Assembly: GCA_033297205.1 (NCBI GenBank) | Contig: MU859258.1 | Coordinates: forward strand, 1 to 64,000 | DNA: 64,000 bases | Reading direction: 5' to 3' | From: Pseudoneurospora amorphoporcata | Taxonomy: Eukaryota; Ascomycota; Sordariomycetes; Sordariales; Sordariaceae | Shown here: in pieces, positions 1 to 10,737 of the stretch | How positions within the stretch are numbered: position 1 is the first letter of the stretch | How the letters are laid out: each line of letters opens with the position of its first letter | Program-made: the position numbers and the translations under genes | The notes under the pieces: generated by a model | Databases searched by the model: none | The model's input: only the letters and a program-made list of their open reading frames with translations | Told to the model about the DNA's origin: nothing

Positions 1-2959
1 TCGAAATTTGGCGTTTGTAGGGAACACAGTGCAAAGAGCAACCGCAATAGCTCTTATTTGGTAGTCGCCCCTAACCCTTAGGTGGTGGTAAAAATCGCTT
101 GTGCAGGCTGTGGGGCTACTGCTCGCTTAACAGCCAACACGTCACCACCTAACCTGCACAAGCGATTTTTACCACCACCTACCTGTGTGATTGTTAGTAA
201 CTTATCTCGAGTTGTGGTAGGCTTTGGTGACCTGGAAGATACCGCTCTAGCAGTTACACGAGACGGAAATGTAACATTCACATCAGTGTCAACCAAAGGT
301 TCATCCTCAGCTTCAGAAACATCTCCGAGTATGTATAGCCCTATACAGCATCTTATGTACTGTACCTACCAGGGAAGGGACGTTGCTTCACAGCCTGATC
401 TTTTCAAGTCCTGGGCAACGGCCCCGCCTTGCAACGGGAAGAAAAGGTGGGGCGACCCGCAGTGTCAGCCAATTATTAAATTCCGTTGCAGCTTTTCATC
501 AACAGCCAGCCAGTCAGCCTTTCATCTGCAGTCGGATGACTTGTCACCCCATTTGCGACTATGCGCAGGAAAACCAGATGAAGTGCTCTCGACAATGCTA
601 CCTGCGTATCGGACACCATGGTTCGGTCAACAACAGCTCCTCGATGGTCAGGCACCAGCAATTAACTAGTAGGTGCATCGAAGCGAGCAGCATCGTTGAC
701 AGCACCAGATGATACAGTATGGAACCCGTAAAAGATATGGGCCAAAAAGCATTTCACCTGCTACCTTATCAGAGAGTCGAGTCGCCTCAATGCCCTGCCA
801 CTGCAGTGTTCAACTCACCAGTAATCACAGCTCCTCAGGTCACCTCGCATATCAGCAAGATATCATGTATCCGAGACTTGTCAACAGACTCTCGACGCTG
901 GCCAGAAGGCCAGAACAGGAAGCCAAGCTGCCAGCACCTCGTCACCTCTGAGCTAGCGACCACTTGTCTCAGCACCCATTGCAATATATCGTCCCTTCTT
1001 CGCTTGACTCGCCCATTGAGTGGTCAACAGTTGACATGACGCCATGTTACTATTCGGAAATCATCTGGGACAGGCCTTAACAATGCCGAGTATAGGCTTC
1101 AAAGGAGCCCTCTGGGTAGTCCGGCAACAGCTCGGCACTGTCTACGGGAGACAAGTACCGGATACTGAAGAGGGGTCAACGGGATTCGACTTCTTGTCTT
1201 TGTTCCTGCCTGCCCGCTGGATAAGTCAACAGGTTTTGCTTCCTATGGCCAGGTTGTGAGACCTGCAGATCGCGTTGGCTGCCAGCCAAAGCTCCCCTGG
1301 GCACGAGAATCCTCTGGCGAATTTCTTTTCGAGTTCTGCACGAACCCTCGTGTTGCGACAAGATCAACCGCACCACAACCGTCCGACCACCCAACCCAGC
1401 CAACCACGAACTAGCATTGCAGGGCGACCTGGATCTGGCGGGTGGTAATATTTTGCAGTACATGTAGTTCCCTCCAGGGCCAGCCACATGCCCCGGGAGC
1501 TCTTCAGAACAGAAAACTCGCGATCTCATCGCCAAATCCGGACTCCAAATCACTAGTGAGAGTTGTGATGTGCTCTTGACAGTCGACGCGCATGGATTTG
1601 AAGCTTGACGCAGGCGAAAAAGCAAGCGTCTGCCATGCGATCAGCAGGAGTACATGTGGAAGCAAGGGAAACCTCTGTTGTCTAAACCTCCAGCTGCTGT
1701 TGTCCTACACTTGACGAGAAACATCTTGACAGTCAACCAAGAAAAATTATAGCAGCTATAGCAGAGCGTCCAACAATGGAGAACAGCCATATGAACAGGG
1801 AGAGAAACCCAAAGCTCTGCCATGTTTTTTCAACGTCATCTGGCACCCGCAACGACATCATTGGCAGGGGTTTTGGTCGCTCAGAGCCAGGGGCACAAGG
1901 GGGGTCAATCCCACCCTACGACTTTCAAACCGCGGGGGAACACGAGAAAGTTCTTGGCTCCGCTGATTAGCCCAACCTTCGATATGGCTTATGCCACTCC
2001 CGGTTCCCAAGCCCGGTGATACCCTTCGACTAACCATGTACAGTTGACTTTTGAGGGTTTCCGTAAGCCCAGATATCGTGTTCGACATTCTCCTCACAAT
2101 GCTAGGGAACGCCACACGAAAACGGGCGGTTTTGTCATGTGTGATATCTAGCCCCCCGCGTTCAATAATTGCTGTTGGAACAAAGCAACCAGAAGGGATT
2201 ACCAACAAGCTCTCCGCTACCGACTTTGGATGGTGAGGCTACCTCGAGGGATAAGGCTATGGTCAGGGGTGCAAACATCGACAGGCACGCTTGCCAGCAA
2301 ATCCAACACCAACATCGATAGTCCTGGACTTTGGATCGGCGCTATCTGACTGTGCGTACCAGGGAGGTTGTCACCCCGGATGTGAAGGCCGATCACAACA
2401 AGGCCCCATCGTCCGGAAGTAAAGATACTGCAACGGAACATCGCTACAGATGGCACATATTCTATGGCCAACCAAGCCAGCCGGATCCAGCAACAGTCTC
2501 CGTCTACGGCAGTCCCACAAACTCCTTGATGGAACTCTCCCTGGTACCTAGCTTACATGGCTTGGTGGTTTCCCAACCTCGCGGCCCTTCTCGATGTTCC
2601 TGCGGCCCCATCCTTCGCTTCCCGTTCTTGTTACGCCGTCAAACCCAAAGGGCCCATCCCTCTCGGTCTTCGAGTATGGCAGCCAACGATGTCATTGCAA
2701 ACATACCCACCTTTCCTGTCGGGTTCTCTGCCCCTCGCCTCCCAACTTACACATGTATAACAAGCCACCATCCCGTTCCTACTGCAGGTCTTCTGTCCTT
2801 CTTTCTTTTCCCCAGCCTTCTCGGTCAAGCATCTCCCAGCCAACCTCCTCAAGTGACTCCTTCGCTAAGGTTACTTAAGACTGTCGCTCACCCTCGCGAA
2901 ATCTGAACATATCAGACCCTCGTTATACAACTTGACATCAACAACCCTTAATCAACAAG
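1..2959. other. Long non-coding stretch upstream of the wall-protein gene
   Basis: No reading frame here resembles a protein family. The longest open frames begin at non-ATG codons and have no coding character. The stretch holds the 103-bp inverted-repeat element at 79-181 and, next to it, a telomere-like CCCTAACCCTTA at 69-80. The final few hundred bases are pyrimidine-rich and lead into the ATG at 2960, so they are probably the promoter and leader of the wall-protein gene. Confidence 0.6.
79..181. mobile_element. 103-bp MITE-like element with 29-bp perfect inverted repeats
   Basis: The arms at 79-107 and 153-181 are exact reverse complements over 29 bp and are separated by a 45-bp spacer. 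The trinucleotide CCT lies immediately outside both ends (76-78 and 182-184), which fits a 3-bp target duplication. The element has no coding capacity. Size and form recall very short non-autonomous DNA elements, such as the roughly 98-bp Guest element of Neurospora as I remember it. A transcribed hairpin is the alternative. The perfect arms suggest recent origin or selection on the pairing. Confidence 0.5.
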
Positions 2960-3936
2960 ATGAAGGCCGCTCTGTCCCTCGTTGCCTTGGCTTCCTCGGC
3001 CCTTGGAGCCAACATCCCCAGAGGCTATGGTCATGGTGGTGATCACGTTAGCTATACTACTGAGGTGATTGTGACTTACACAACTGTATGTGGATATCCT
3101 ATTCTTTTGTTTGTCTTCAAAGTCCATGGTGCTAACAAATTTGGAAGGTCTGCCCGGAAACTACCACGATCACAAAGGGTGGTGAGACTATCACCAAGAC
3201 TTACACCACCACCAGCACCGTGGAGACCAAGGTTCCCACCGTCATCACCGTTACCGATGTTGCTCCCCCAGTAACCAAGACGGATGAAGCCAGTATGTTT
3301 CCACCTCAACCGTCCCTAGTTTGATATTACGCGCTTACCCATAAAATAGTCATCTACACCACTATCACTGAGCTGTGCCCCATCACTGAGACCAAGGTAG
3401 TCGGCGGCTCTACCGTTGAGGTTGTCTGGACGTCCACCTCCACCCTTTACACCAAGGTCCCTCATACCGAGACCGTCTACACCACCTCAGTCGCCACCGA
3501 GTACGAACATACTAGTGTCTACGAGACTGTCGTATGCCCCGAGACCACGGTCACCACCGTCTCCAAGGGCGAGACCGTTTACATCACAAAGACAAACACC
3601 ATCACCACGGCGGTCACCGAAGTGCACACCTACACCACCGTGGTCCCCCAGACCATCACCAAGGCCGTTGATGTCACCATCCCCGTCACCAAGAGCGAAG
3701 GTGTCGTTGAGACCAAGTACTCGACCGTTGTCGTCTCTGCAAACAACACCATCTACACCCCCGTTGCTCCTCCCCCGACCACCGTCATCCTTCCCACCAC
3801 CTCGACCGCGGGAGCTGCTCCTACCAGCGAGACCAGCGCTGCTGCTCCTGTCGTGGGCGCCGCCAACGTCGTCATGCAGAAGAGCCCCGTGGTGGCTCTG
3901 ATTGCTGGTATCTTTGGCGCTATTGCTCTTCTCTAG
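2960..3936 (+). CDS. Thr-rich secreted, probably GPI-anchored cell-wall protein
   Basis: Three exons (2960-3085, 3148-3292, 3350-3936) give 285 residues. The first intron has a GTATGT donor and a GCTAAC branch site. Residues 1-16 form a hydrophobic signal peptide ending in SSALG. The body is built of Thr/Val/Tyr-rich units with recurring VCPETT and ELCPIT cysteine motifs and many TYTT, TVYTT and TVTT runs, giving dense O-mannosylation sites. The tail is Ala/Thr/Pro-rich and ends in a hydrophobic stretch (VVALIAGIFGAIALL), as in GPI-attachment signals. This is the design of structural wall mannoproteins. No enzyme motif is visible, so the role in the wall is inferred. The downstream gene is also secreted but unrelated. 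Confidence 0.85.
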
Positions 3937-5320
3937 ACGGGTTGAGACTGGGAAGATGGGAAAACTTGATGTTGATGATACAAACGACGCTCCTTTATGA
4001 TACCCTTCTATTCATACAATGCACGTGGATATGACATTTTTCTTACCGCATTTGCGGCATTCTGAGACACGGTTTAGGGAAAAGGAACAATGACGGAAGG
4101 TTGCCTTTTTGGAAAGAGAGGAAGTCACGGCCAAGTCCACTACTTATTCGGGGCCCTCCTGAAAGATGGAGAACCGAATGAGGACGGCCGGCCGTGAAAA
4201 GGATATAATGAAGATACCATACCATTCAACTGTACATATATGTTAGAATCCCTCTCGTGGCCTATTTGGAGTTTTAATTGAAGGATTCCAAACTAATATA
4301 TCCCCTCCCGTCACTTTGGCCTTCGAACCATCTACAATCTAACGCTGGTTCCCAAACAGTCCTAAACCTCACAATGAGAAATTGTCATAGCTAAGTACGA
4401 ATTAGAAAAATGGCATATAAAAAGTAAGATGATACTTTTATTACCGAATGAAAGGGCTCAGTTTGACATTTAAACGTATAGGACAATAAACCAGAGGTCT
4501 CGCCCTCAAAAACAAAACGGTATTGGGCTGTAGTGTACACCAGTTCAACCCGCTGCTGCAGTCCCGACAAGCTGTTTGGACGTTCGGCAAAAGTGAGACA
4601 TTTACACACAAACAAACTACATAGTACGGTGATCGTCCCGGGGTCTGAGTACATTGCACATCACTTTCTTACCGTTCGTTCGTTCATCCTCGGTTCCTGT
4701 TTCACCGCGATTTAAAGGGTCCACTGATGAGCTAATCCTGACATAAAAACAAACATAAAAGCAAGGAAAATCAGGTACATGCGCAAGGGGCCTGGAGCAC
4801 GGCCGTTGAGTCCCAAACTACGTCCTGGCGGTAGGCGCTCAATCAAGCATACTCTACTGTGATTGACAAAAGGGAGTTGGTCCTTAAAAGACACTCTATT
4901 CAACACCATTGAAAAACAAAAAAGGTTGGATATAAACCGAATCAGACCGGTCATGTTCGAAGAGTCTTGCTCCCCAGTTCAGTATTGAAGGTCTTGGCAA
5001 CACAACTTGAACCGTAAGCTCCTCACTATCATTCCCGTCTTCCATCATAGACTCTGACATCATTCAACGTACATGTAACCGGCCGTTCCTTCCTCATTGG
5101 GTCTTGAGAATTTCCGTGGGCTTCTGCGAGGGAAGGAGCGATGGTGTTATGTTGGAGCATTTTGGCTCCTTCCGTCTATCTGTCACAACGAATGGTGCCC
5201 TGCTCTACGCCCAGAGAAAACAAAGATACCATCCATAATGTGTGTCATTCACTCTTCCACAAAGTATGCCCTTATAGACCATCTTCAACATCTAATCCAG
5301 TCAATGAACAACTCCCAACC
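3937..5320. other. Intergenic, no gene seen
   Basis: Between two plus-strand secreted-protein genes. It is AT-richer than the flanking exons. Open frames are all short (under 90 codons), without a recognisable family. It should contain the 3' end of the wall-protein gene and the promoter of the small secreted protein gene. Confidence 0.5.
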
Positions 5321-6075
5321 ATGAACTGGCTCCTCATTCTCTCGACACTCCTCATCATACTTGTAACCTCCTGCCCTCCTCCCACCGCCGCCATGCCCAC
5401 CTATTCCCACCCCGACAAGACAAGCAATGCCCTACAAGCCAGAACTCTCGGCGGCATCCTCATCTGCAACGGCCCCAACGCCACACAGCCATGCGCCTAC
5501 AGCGTCTACGAAATGGAAACTTGTTACAACCTGCCCGAACCGTTCTTTCGAAATGCGAGTACGTTTGCGCCGGATGAGGGGGTTTGGTATTGTTATCCTT
5601 ATATGTGAGTGGTGCTTTCTGTTTGGTTCTGCTGAGCTCTTAGAGCTTTTGGAAATGACGCTCCTGGCGGTTTATTCTTCATGGGCAGATTTTAAGCAGT
5701 GGAAAGTTATCCTCCTTATCGCTCACCATTGATTGTATCTGGAACTCCTCAACTTTCTTTCCCAACCCAGAAGGGTACACGGCATACATTATCCCCTTCC
5801 CTTGACTCCCACTCCATCTATATACTTCAATCTTGGTCACTCCCTTGTGGTACGGCATCACATATACGACTTACAAAAGTACATACTAACCTCGGTCTTG
5901 AACCTGATCGGTCAATAGCATGTCTTGCGGAGAAATATGCACTTCACCCGAAGGCTGTACTCTCGGCGGCGTGTCGTTCCAGTACGAGCACAAGTTTAAC
6001 CTCAGCGCGGTGGGATGGGATCATTACATCTCTTCATTCGAGTGTCACTTGGGCGTTGCTCCGTCTGTACCGTAA
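5321..6075 (+). CDS. Small secreted cysteine-rich protein
   Basis: Two exons, 5321-5604 and 5919-6075, give 146 residues. The donor GTGAGT at 5605 and the acceptor ...GTCAATAG at 5918, with a CTAAC branch just upstream, join the frames in phase. The 314-nt intron is long for this genome. The N-terminus is a strong signal peptide (MNWLLILSTLLIILVTS). The mature part has eight cysteines, four per exon, enough for four disulfides, and ends without a membrane anchor. Size, signal peptide and cysteine count fit small secreted effector-like or antimicrobial-type proteins, but I recognise no family and assign no function. Translated without splicing, exon 1 would stop at 5608 and lose half of the cysteines. 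A further exon inside the intron cannot be excluded. Confidence 0.65.
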
Positions 6076-6372
6076 ATGACATGACTACACCAGGGGTAGG
6101 ATCCGCATTTGGGTGATTAGGTTCCATAACTGGCATGAAGGAAATGGGAAAAGTACGATTTATGCTTGACGATTGTTGAACATGCCTTTGGCGATTTGAG
6201 CAGTGGAGTGGTGGAAGATGTATTGGTGTTCTCACCAAAGGAGTAAAATGCCCCTGAGCAGGTGTTGGTGCTTCCTAGACGTACAATTTTTTCCGCCCTC
6301 CTTTCAGCTCATCCGCCACAGATCCCTTGGATGGTCTTTTCCCTCTATCCTGACACCGTTTAACCCTCTCCT

Positions 6373-7347
6373 TTAGAGAAGCCCAAGGTACTTGGCCGCA
6401 TGGTCAATATGATCGTCACTGAACGACGCCATGAAGTAATACGAGTGGTCGTAGTCCTGCGCAGTCACTTTGTGTCAGCCATTCGGGAACCCACCACATA
6501 ACTAGTCAGAAAACAGAGAAAGAAACAAAAAAAAACTCACCTCCTGATACCTAACCGTCACCCCCTCCACTCCGGCCTCCTTAACAGCCTTCTCAAAGTT
6601 CTCCGGCAACAACTGCCCCTGCTTATAGAAATTATCACCGGTGCCGACATCAACCAACACCCTCGCATCCTTGTTACCCCTCCACTTCTCCCCCTTAATC
6701 AGTTCCGTCGCATCATGCTTCTTCCACTGCTCTTTGTTCTCCTCGCCCAGATACCCGCCAAAGGCCTTCTTCCCCCACGCGCACTCACACGGGTTCGCAA
6801 TCGGCGCAAACGCGCTCACGCTCTTGTACAGTCCCGGGTTCTTCAGGTACAAACTGAGCGCTCCATGGCCGCCCATGCTATGGCCCGTGATGCTGACCCG
6901 CTCGGCATCCAGATATTTACCGAACTCCGAGTCGGGCCCGAACAAAACAGAGGGAAGCTCCTTGGTGATGTACGTGTCCATCTTGTACCCCTTTGCAAAC
7001 GGCTCCTGCGTGGCGTCGACGTAGAACCCAGCCCCTTCGCCAAAGTCCCAGCTGTCCTTCTCGCCCGGGAGGTTGAGCCCGCGGGGCGAGGTGTCGGGAT
7101 AAACGACGGCCAGGCCGCGCTTGGAGGCGCCGTGCTGGAAAAACCCCTTTTCTGAACAGTTCTCGGGGGTGCAGGTTAGGCCCGAGAGGTAGATTAGGAC
7201 GGGGACCTTTTGGGAGGAAGATTTGAGGGCTTGGGGAGGGAGGTAGAGGTTCACGGCCATGTCGGTGCCGGTGGAGGTGGAGGGGTGGGAGAGCTTGAAG
7301 AGCTTGCCGCCGAAGGAGGCGATGGTTGCTTTGACTGTGAGAACCAT
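6373..7347 (-). CDS. S-formylglutathione hydrolase (esterase D family)
   Basis: Hydrolyses S-formylglutathione to formate and glutathione in formaldehyde detoxification. Exons 7347-6541 and 6456-6373 give 296 residues, close to the family norm of about 280. The nucleophile lies in GHSMGGHGAL (Ser157). The second exon restores the conserved EDYDHSYYF ending that carries the catalytic His. The donor is GTGAGT and the intron is 84 nt. I chose the ATG at 7347 because family members begin with a VKATIASFGGK-type sequence right after Met. The frame is open upstream to an ATG at 7584, which adds 79 residues with no acidic residue before position 79 and a presequence-like look (see findings). Transcribed convergently with the small secreted protein gene. 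Confidence 0.93.
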
Positions 7348-7584
7348 TTCGCTGGTTGCGATGGTTCCTGTTATTTTGGTTTTCGGTTGGCTTGTTTTGG
7401 TGGTGTTGTGTGTTGTTGTTGTCGTTGTTGTTGTTGAGTGGTAGTAGCAGCGGCGAGGAAAGGCGATGACGAAGGGAGCTGACTTGCTCAGTTGAACTTG
7501 ACGTTTGAGGAGTGGAAAGAGCAAAAAAGATGACAAGAAGTTCCTCCTTGAACAGTTGTAAAGTAGACTTCCGGCTATTATCAT

Positions 7585-8484
7585 TATTAAACTAACAACT
7601 GTATCAGGTCTGACCCCGCTTGGGAATAAGGGCTACCTACCTTATTACTATCAGCTTCTCCTCACATCAATTCGTAGTCAATTGAAGCTGTCAAGGTACC
7701 GACCCCACCTGAAGCTCACTGCCGATGCCGCTGTCTCAAGTGCGGTTGTAGGCGGGGTCAACACCGTAAAAGGATGCAATGCCGTCATCTGTGCATGTCG
7801 GAAACTCGGAATTGGCTGCCAAGAGACAAGGGGCGCATGAAGGGTAAATGGAATTGCCGACCCTGACCCGAGTATGTTTAAGGGCTGTCAGTTGTCATAG
7901 TTCCAACAACCTGTATCCTCTACAATAGTCCCGCCTCTTTCAGTTTTTGAATCTTTGCATTGTCCTGTGTGGTGTCGGTTTGAGATGTCAAGCAGCAACG
8001 AACAGCTCTCCATGGGAGTGGTGGTTGATAGAACGCGAGGATGGCGGAAACAACTGTACGTCTAACAAAAGCACAAAAAGCTGATGTATCTGGGAGTGAC
8101 GAGTTTGTCATCGACTGCGATTCCGCCTCCTCTAACAATACCTTTTGAGGGGTTGGGGGATTTGGGATCTTTCAGTAGAGCGGCTTGCCCAAAGTCAAAC
8201 AGTCGTTTCCCTGGAGCCCTGGTAACCAACAGGGGGTACTGGTCGGGTACGAGAATGTTGGTCATGAAATGGGTATGTAATGGCTTGTGAAATTAAACAT
8301 AACGTCTTGTCTTCACCCAAAACAGAAGGAAAAAAAAAAAAACTTCAAATACTTTGTCCCATTTTTCCCGTTCCTAAAAGGTTCAACGCCGTACGGCCCC
8401 AATAGCCCGCCGATAGAGAAAATAGAGAGAAAAAGAAAATCCATCAGCGGATGTCCTGATTGAGAAACGAGAAAGGGGTTAGGC
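7585..8484. other. Intergenic, no gene seen
   Basis: Lies between the start of the minus-strand hydrolase and the 3' end of the minus-strand DUF4484 gene. Only short open frames are present and none resembles a known family. An A-run lies at about 8330-8342. Confidence 0.5.
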
Positions 8485-10737
8485 TTAACAAACCTTCAAC
8501 CCACAGACTTCAACACCCTTATTCTCCACGTACGCCCTCCTCCTGAAGTACCTCGTTGTCAGTTCGCTCACAAAATCCGCGTCACTCTTGCTCCACACGT
8601 CCAGGCCCATGTGCGCCAGCGCTTCGCTATCGACTCTTACCCACCCCCGCAGACTACCTTCATACTCTGCTTCTTCGTCTTCTTCACCTTCGCCTTCACG
8701 ATGACTTCCCGGAATCCCGGATGGCTCTTGACCATATAACAATCCGGTCTGGTCGTCGTCATCGTTGTAATCATCCCTGTACTCCTCCTCACCGACGGCA
8801 TTAGGGTCGAGGTTGAGGTCGAGCAGATCATCATCGTCCGCACTATCGACAAGGTCTGCCAGAACGGAGAGGATGGACGTTGTGAGGCGATGGAAATAAG
8901 CGATGATAGCCAGCTCAATGCGGGCCTGCTCGTCGTCGGACGTCTCTTGTGCTCCATCTCGCTGGGCGGCAAGTGTCGCGACTGATTCCATTATACCCCG
9001 CTCTCCGATGTTACTACCTGTCGAAGAGGCAGCGGCGAAACTTGTCCTCCTAGGTGTGCGTCCGGTCATCTTTGGGGTGTTGCCTGTAAGATCGGCAAGC
9101 AAGGCGCTATCGTGTGCCAGCTCGTCGACCTCGTCACTGTGTCCTTGCTCGCCTGCTGATGCCCACCATATGAATCCAGAGTAGGCTAGTGCTGCCCATG
9201 TAGTCGGCTCCACGACTCGCTCGGCGTCATCTTCGGCATTAGGTCGTGTCTGTGGGAGTGTTTGAGATGTCGCAGTGCCCGGTCGAGTGTTTTCGGTTGG
9301 TCTAGACAGTGAAATTGTTGGCGTTCGGTTAGGCATAGTAGGTGTTGATACCGCTCGCTGCCCGGTTTCGTCAGACAATGGGCTGCGAGGAATATGGGGT
9401 GTCGTCATTGATGTTGGGTCAATCCGAGCAAGGCTCATTTTAAGCCACTTGAACCTCCTGAGATCTCGTTGTGTGGCCTTCACTGGCACTCCTTTGGGAC
9501 ATTCGACAGTTGGCCACAAGCGCTCCTTGGCGTTTCCCGAGTGTGGTGGCGGCAAGGTAATAAGCATATCCCATAGACTCTCCTTCATGGTGAGGATGGT
9601 GTCCGTTGTACAGGCAACCCATCCGGATCCTGCCTCCTCAGCAGCAATACTAGACGCAAAATCATCATCGGTTTCATGGTTGTCGCCTTTGAAATGACGC
9701 TTCATCGCGGCATAGTGTTCTAGAAGATACCCAATATCGTGAACACCAATGTTGAACAACGGTCGCAGACGTTGGGTCGATGCTGCAGGATCTACCAAAT
9801 GGGAGACTGATAGAGGGATGTTGGACAGTACAGATAGATCGTACACTAGCAAAGTATGTAAGCAAAATTGACCAGTATATACTCAGTGGTCCAACATGAC
9901 GTACCGAAATTACATGCTTCATGTACAGGGGCATGAGTAGAAATTAGTATACGCTTGCGTAGTAGAGCAGCACGGTGGATGGGAAAGATAAGAGGTCCAA
10001 AGGTGTCAAGAAGTGAAGTTAAACTCCAAGCAGGGTGGTAAGGTGAGAGTCTGTGAGGGGAGGACATCAAGACGGTGCCGTCTGATGCGGACCTGTTCCT
10101 GGAGTGGCCTTTTCCGGGACCGGGATGGCCCCCTTTGTAGCTCAGGGCGGGCGAGTCCAGCGCAGCTTCCGGCAGTGGCGGCGGGTGAGCGCCATCCCGT
10201 ATCCCGTTCTCGGCCCAGTAGTCCTCCAGCAGATGTGTCTGTTGACGGTCGACAACAAGCTTACTATATATCGGGATCCAGTTGTTAGTGTCTGATGTTG
10301 AAAGCCAGAGCACACAGCACCATGGTTTACCTAGCAATATCCTTGAGGCGGTCGGCATGACGCCATGACCTTCCAAGTCGTCCATATGCCAATGGTACCA
10401 GGACACCAACAGCAATCATACGAGCATGGCGATTCTCCTCCTCATCGGTCCTGGCGTTGACGAATGCACTCAAGCCAGCATGCCCGCCTTCGTGGACAAA
10501 GTAGACCAAGTCGTCGGTGACGGTGTGAAGGCCGGAGGGCAGACTCTTGTACTCAACCACGCCATCGAGTTCTAGCCCAGGCGCTGACTGTTTCCACACA
10601 ATGGTATATCCAGCCTTGACATCGAAGTCGATCAGAAACAGGGCCGATATGGGCGGCAGGTCGGGAAGGGCAGCCGAGGCCGATGGCTGGGGCAATCGCA
10701 CGGAGAGGGACGGCTGTCCCCGTCGATAGGCGGCCAT
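8485..10737 (-). CDS. DENN-like DUF4484 protein (ANR2/LCHN-DENND11 type)
   Basis: Three exons (10737-10331, 10263-9905, 9845-8485) encode 708 residues. The N-terminal block (ALFLIDFDVKAGYTIVW, then LVYFVHEGG and VLVPLAYGRLGRSW) is the conserved start of the DUF4484 family, which includes yeast Anr2 (YKL047W) and animal LCHN/DENND11. These are distant DENN-module proteins proposed to act on Rab-type GTPases in membrane traffic. The middle carries FGPLIFPIHRAALLRKRIL and VYDLSVLSNIP, typical of the DENN core. The C-terminal half has low-complexity Thr/Pro-rich linkers and an acidic Asp-rich segment before a conserved end. Introns are 67 and 59 nt. Exact GTPase partner unknown. Confidence 0.85.

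Noticed and set aside
69..80. Telomere-like CCCTAACCCTTA, possible chromosome end
   Set aside because: Fewer than two perfect units and normal sequence on both sides, so not a telomere; mentioned only as context for the inverted repeat.
82..669. 195-codon open frame at the left edge
   Set aside because: It begins at GTG, runs through the inverted-repeat element and has no family-like sequence.
2331..2906. 191-codon open frame before the wall-protein gene
   Set aside because: Starts at TTG, Ser/Pro-rich because of pyrimidine-rich leader DNA, and lies in the expected promoter and 5' UTR.
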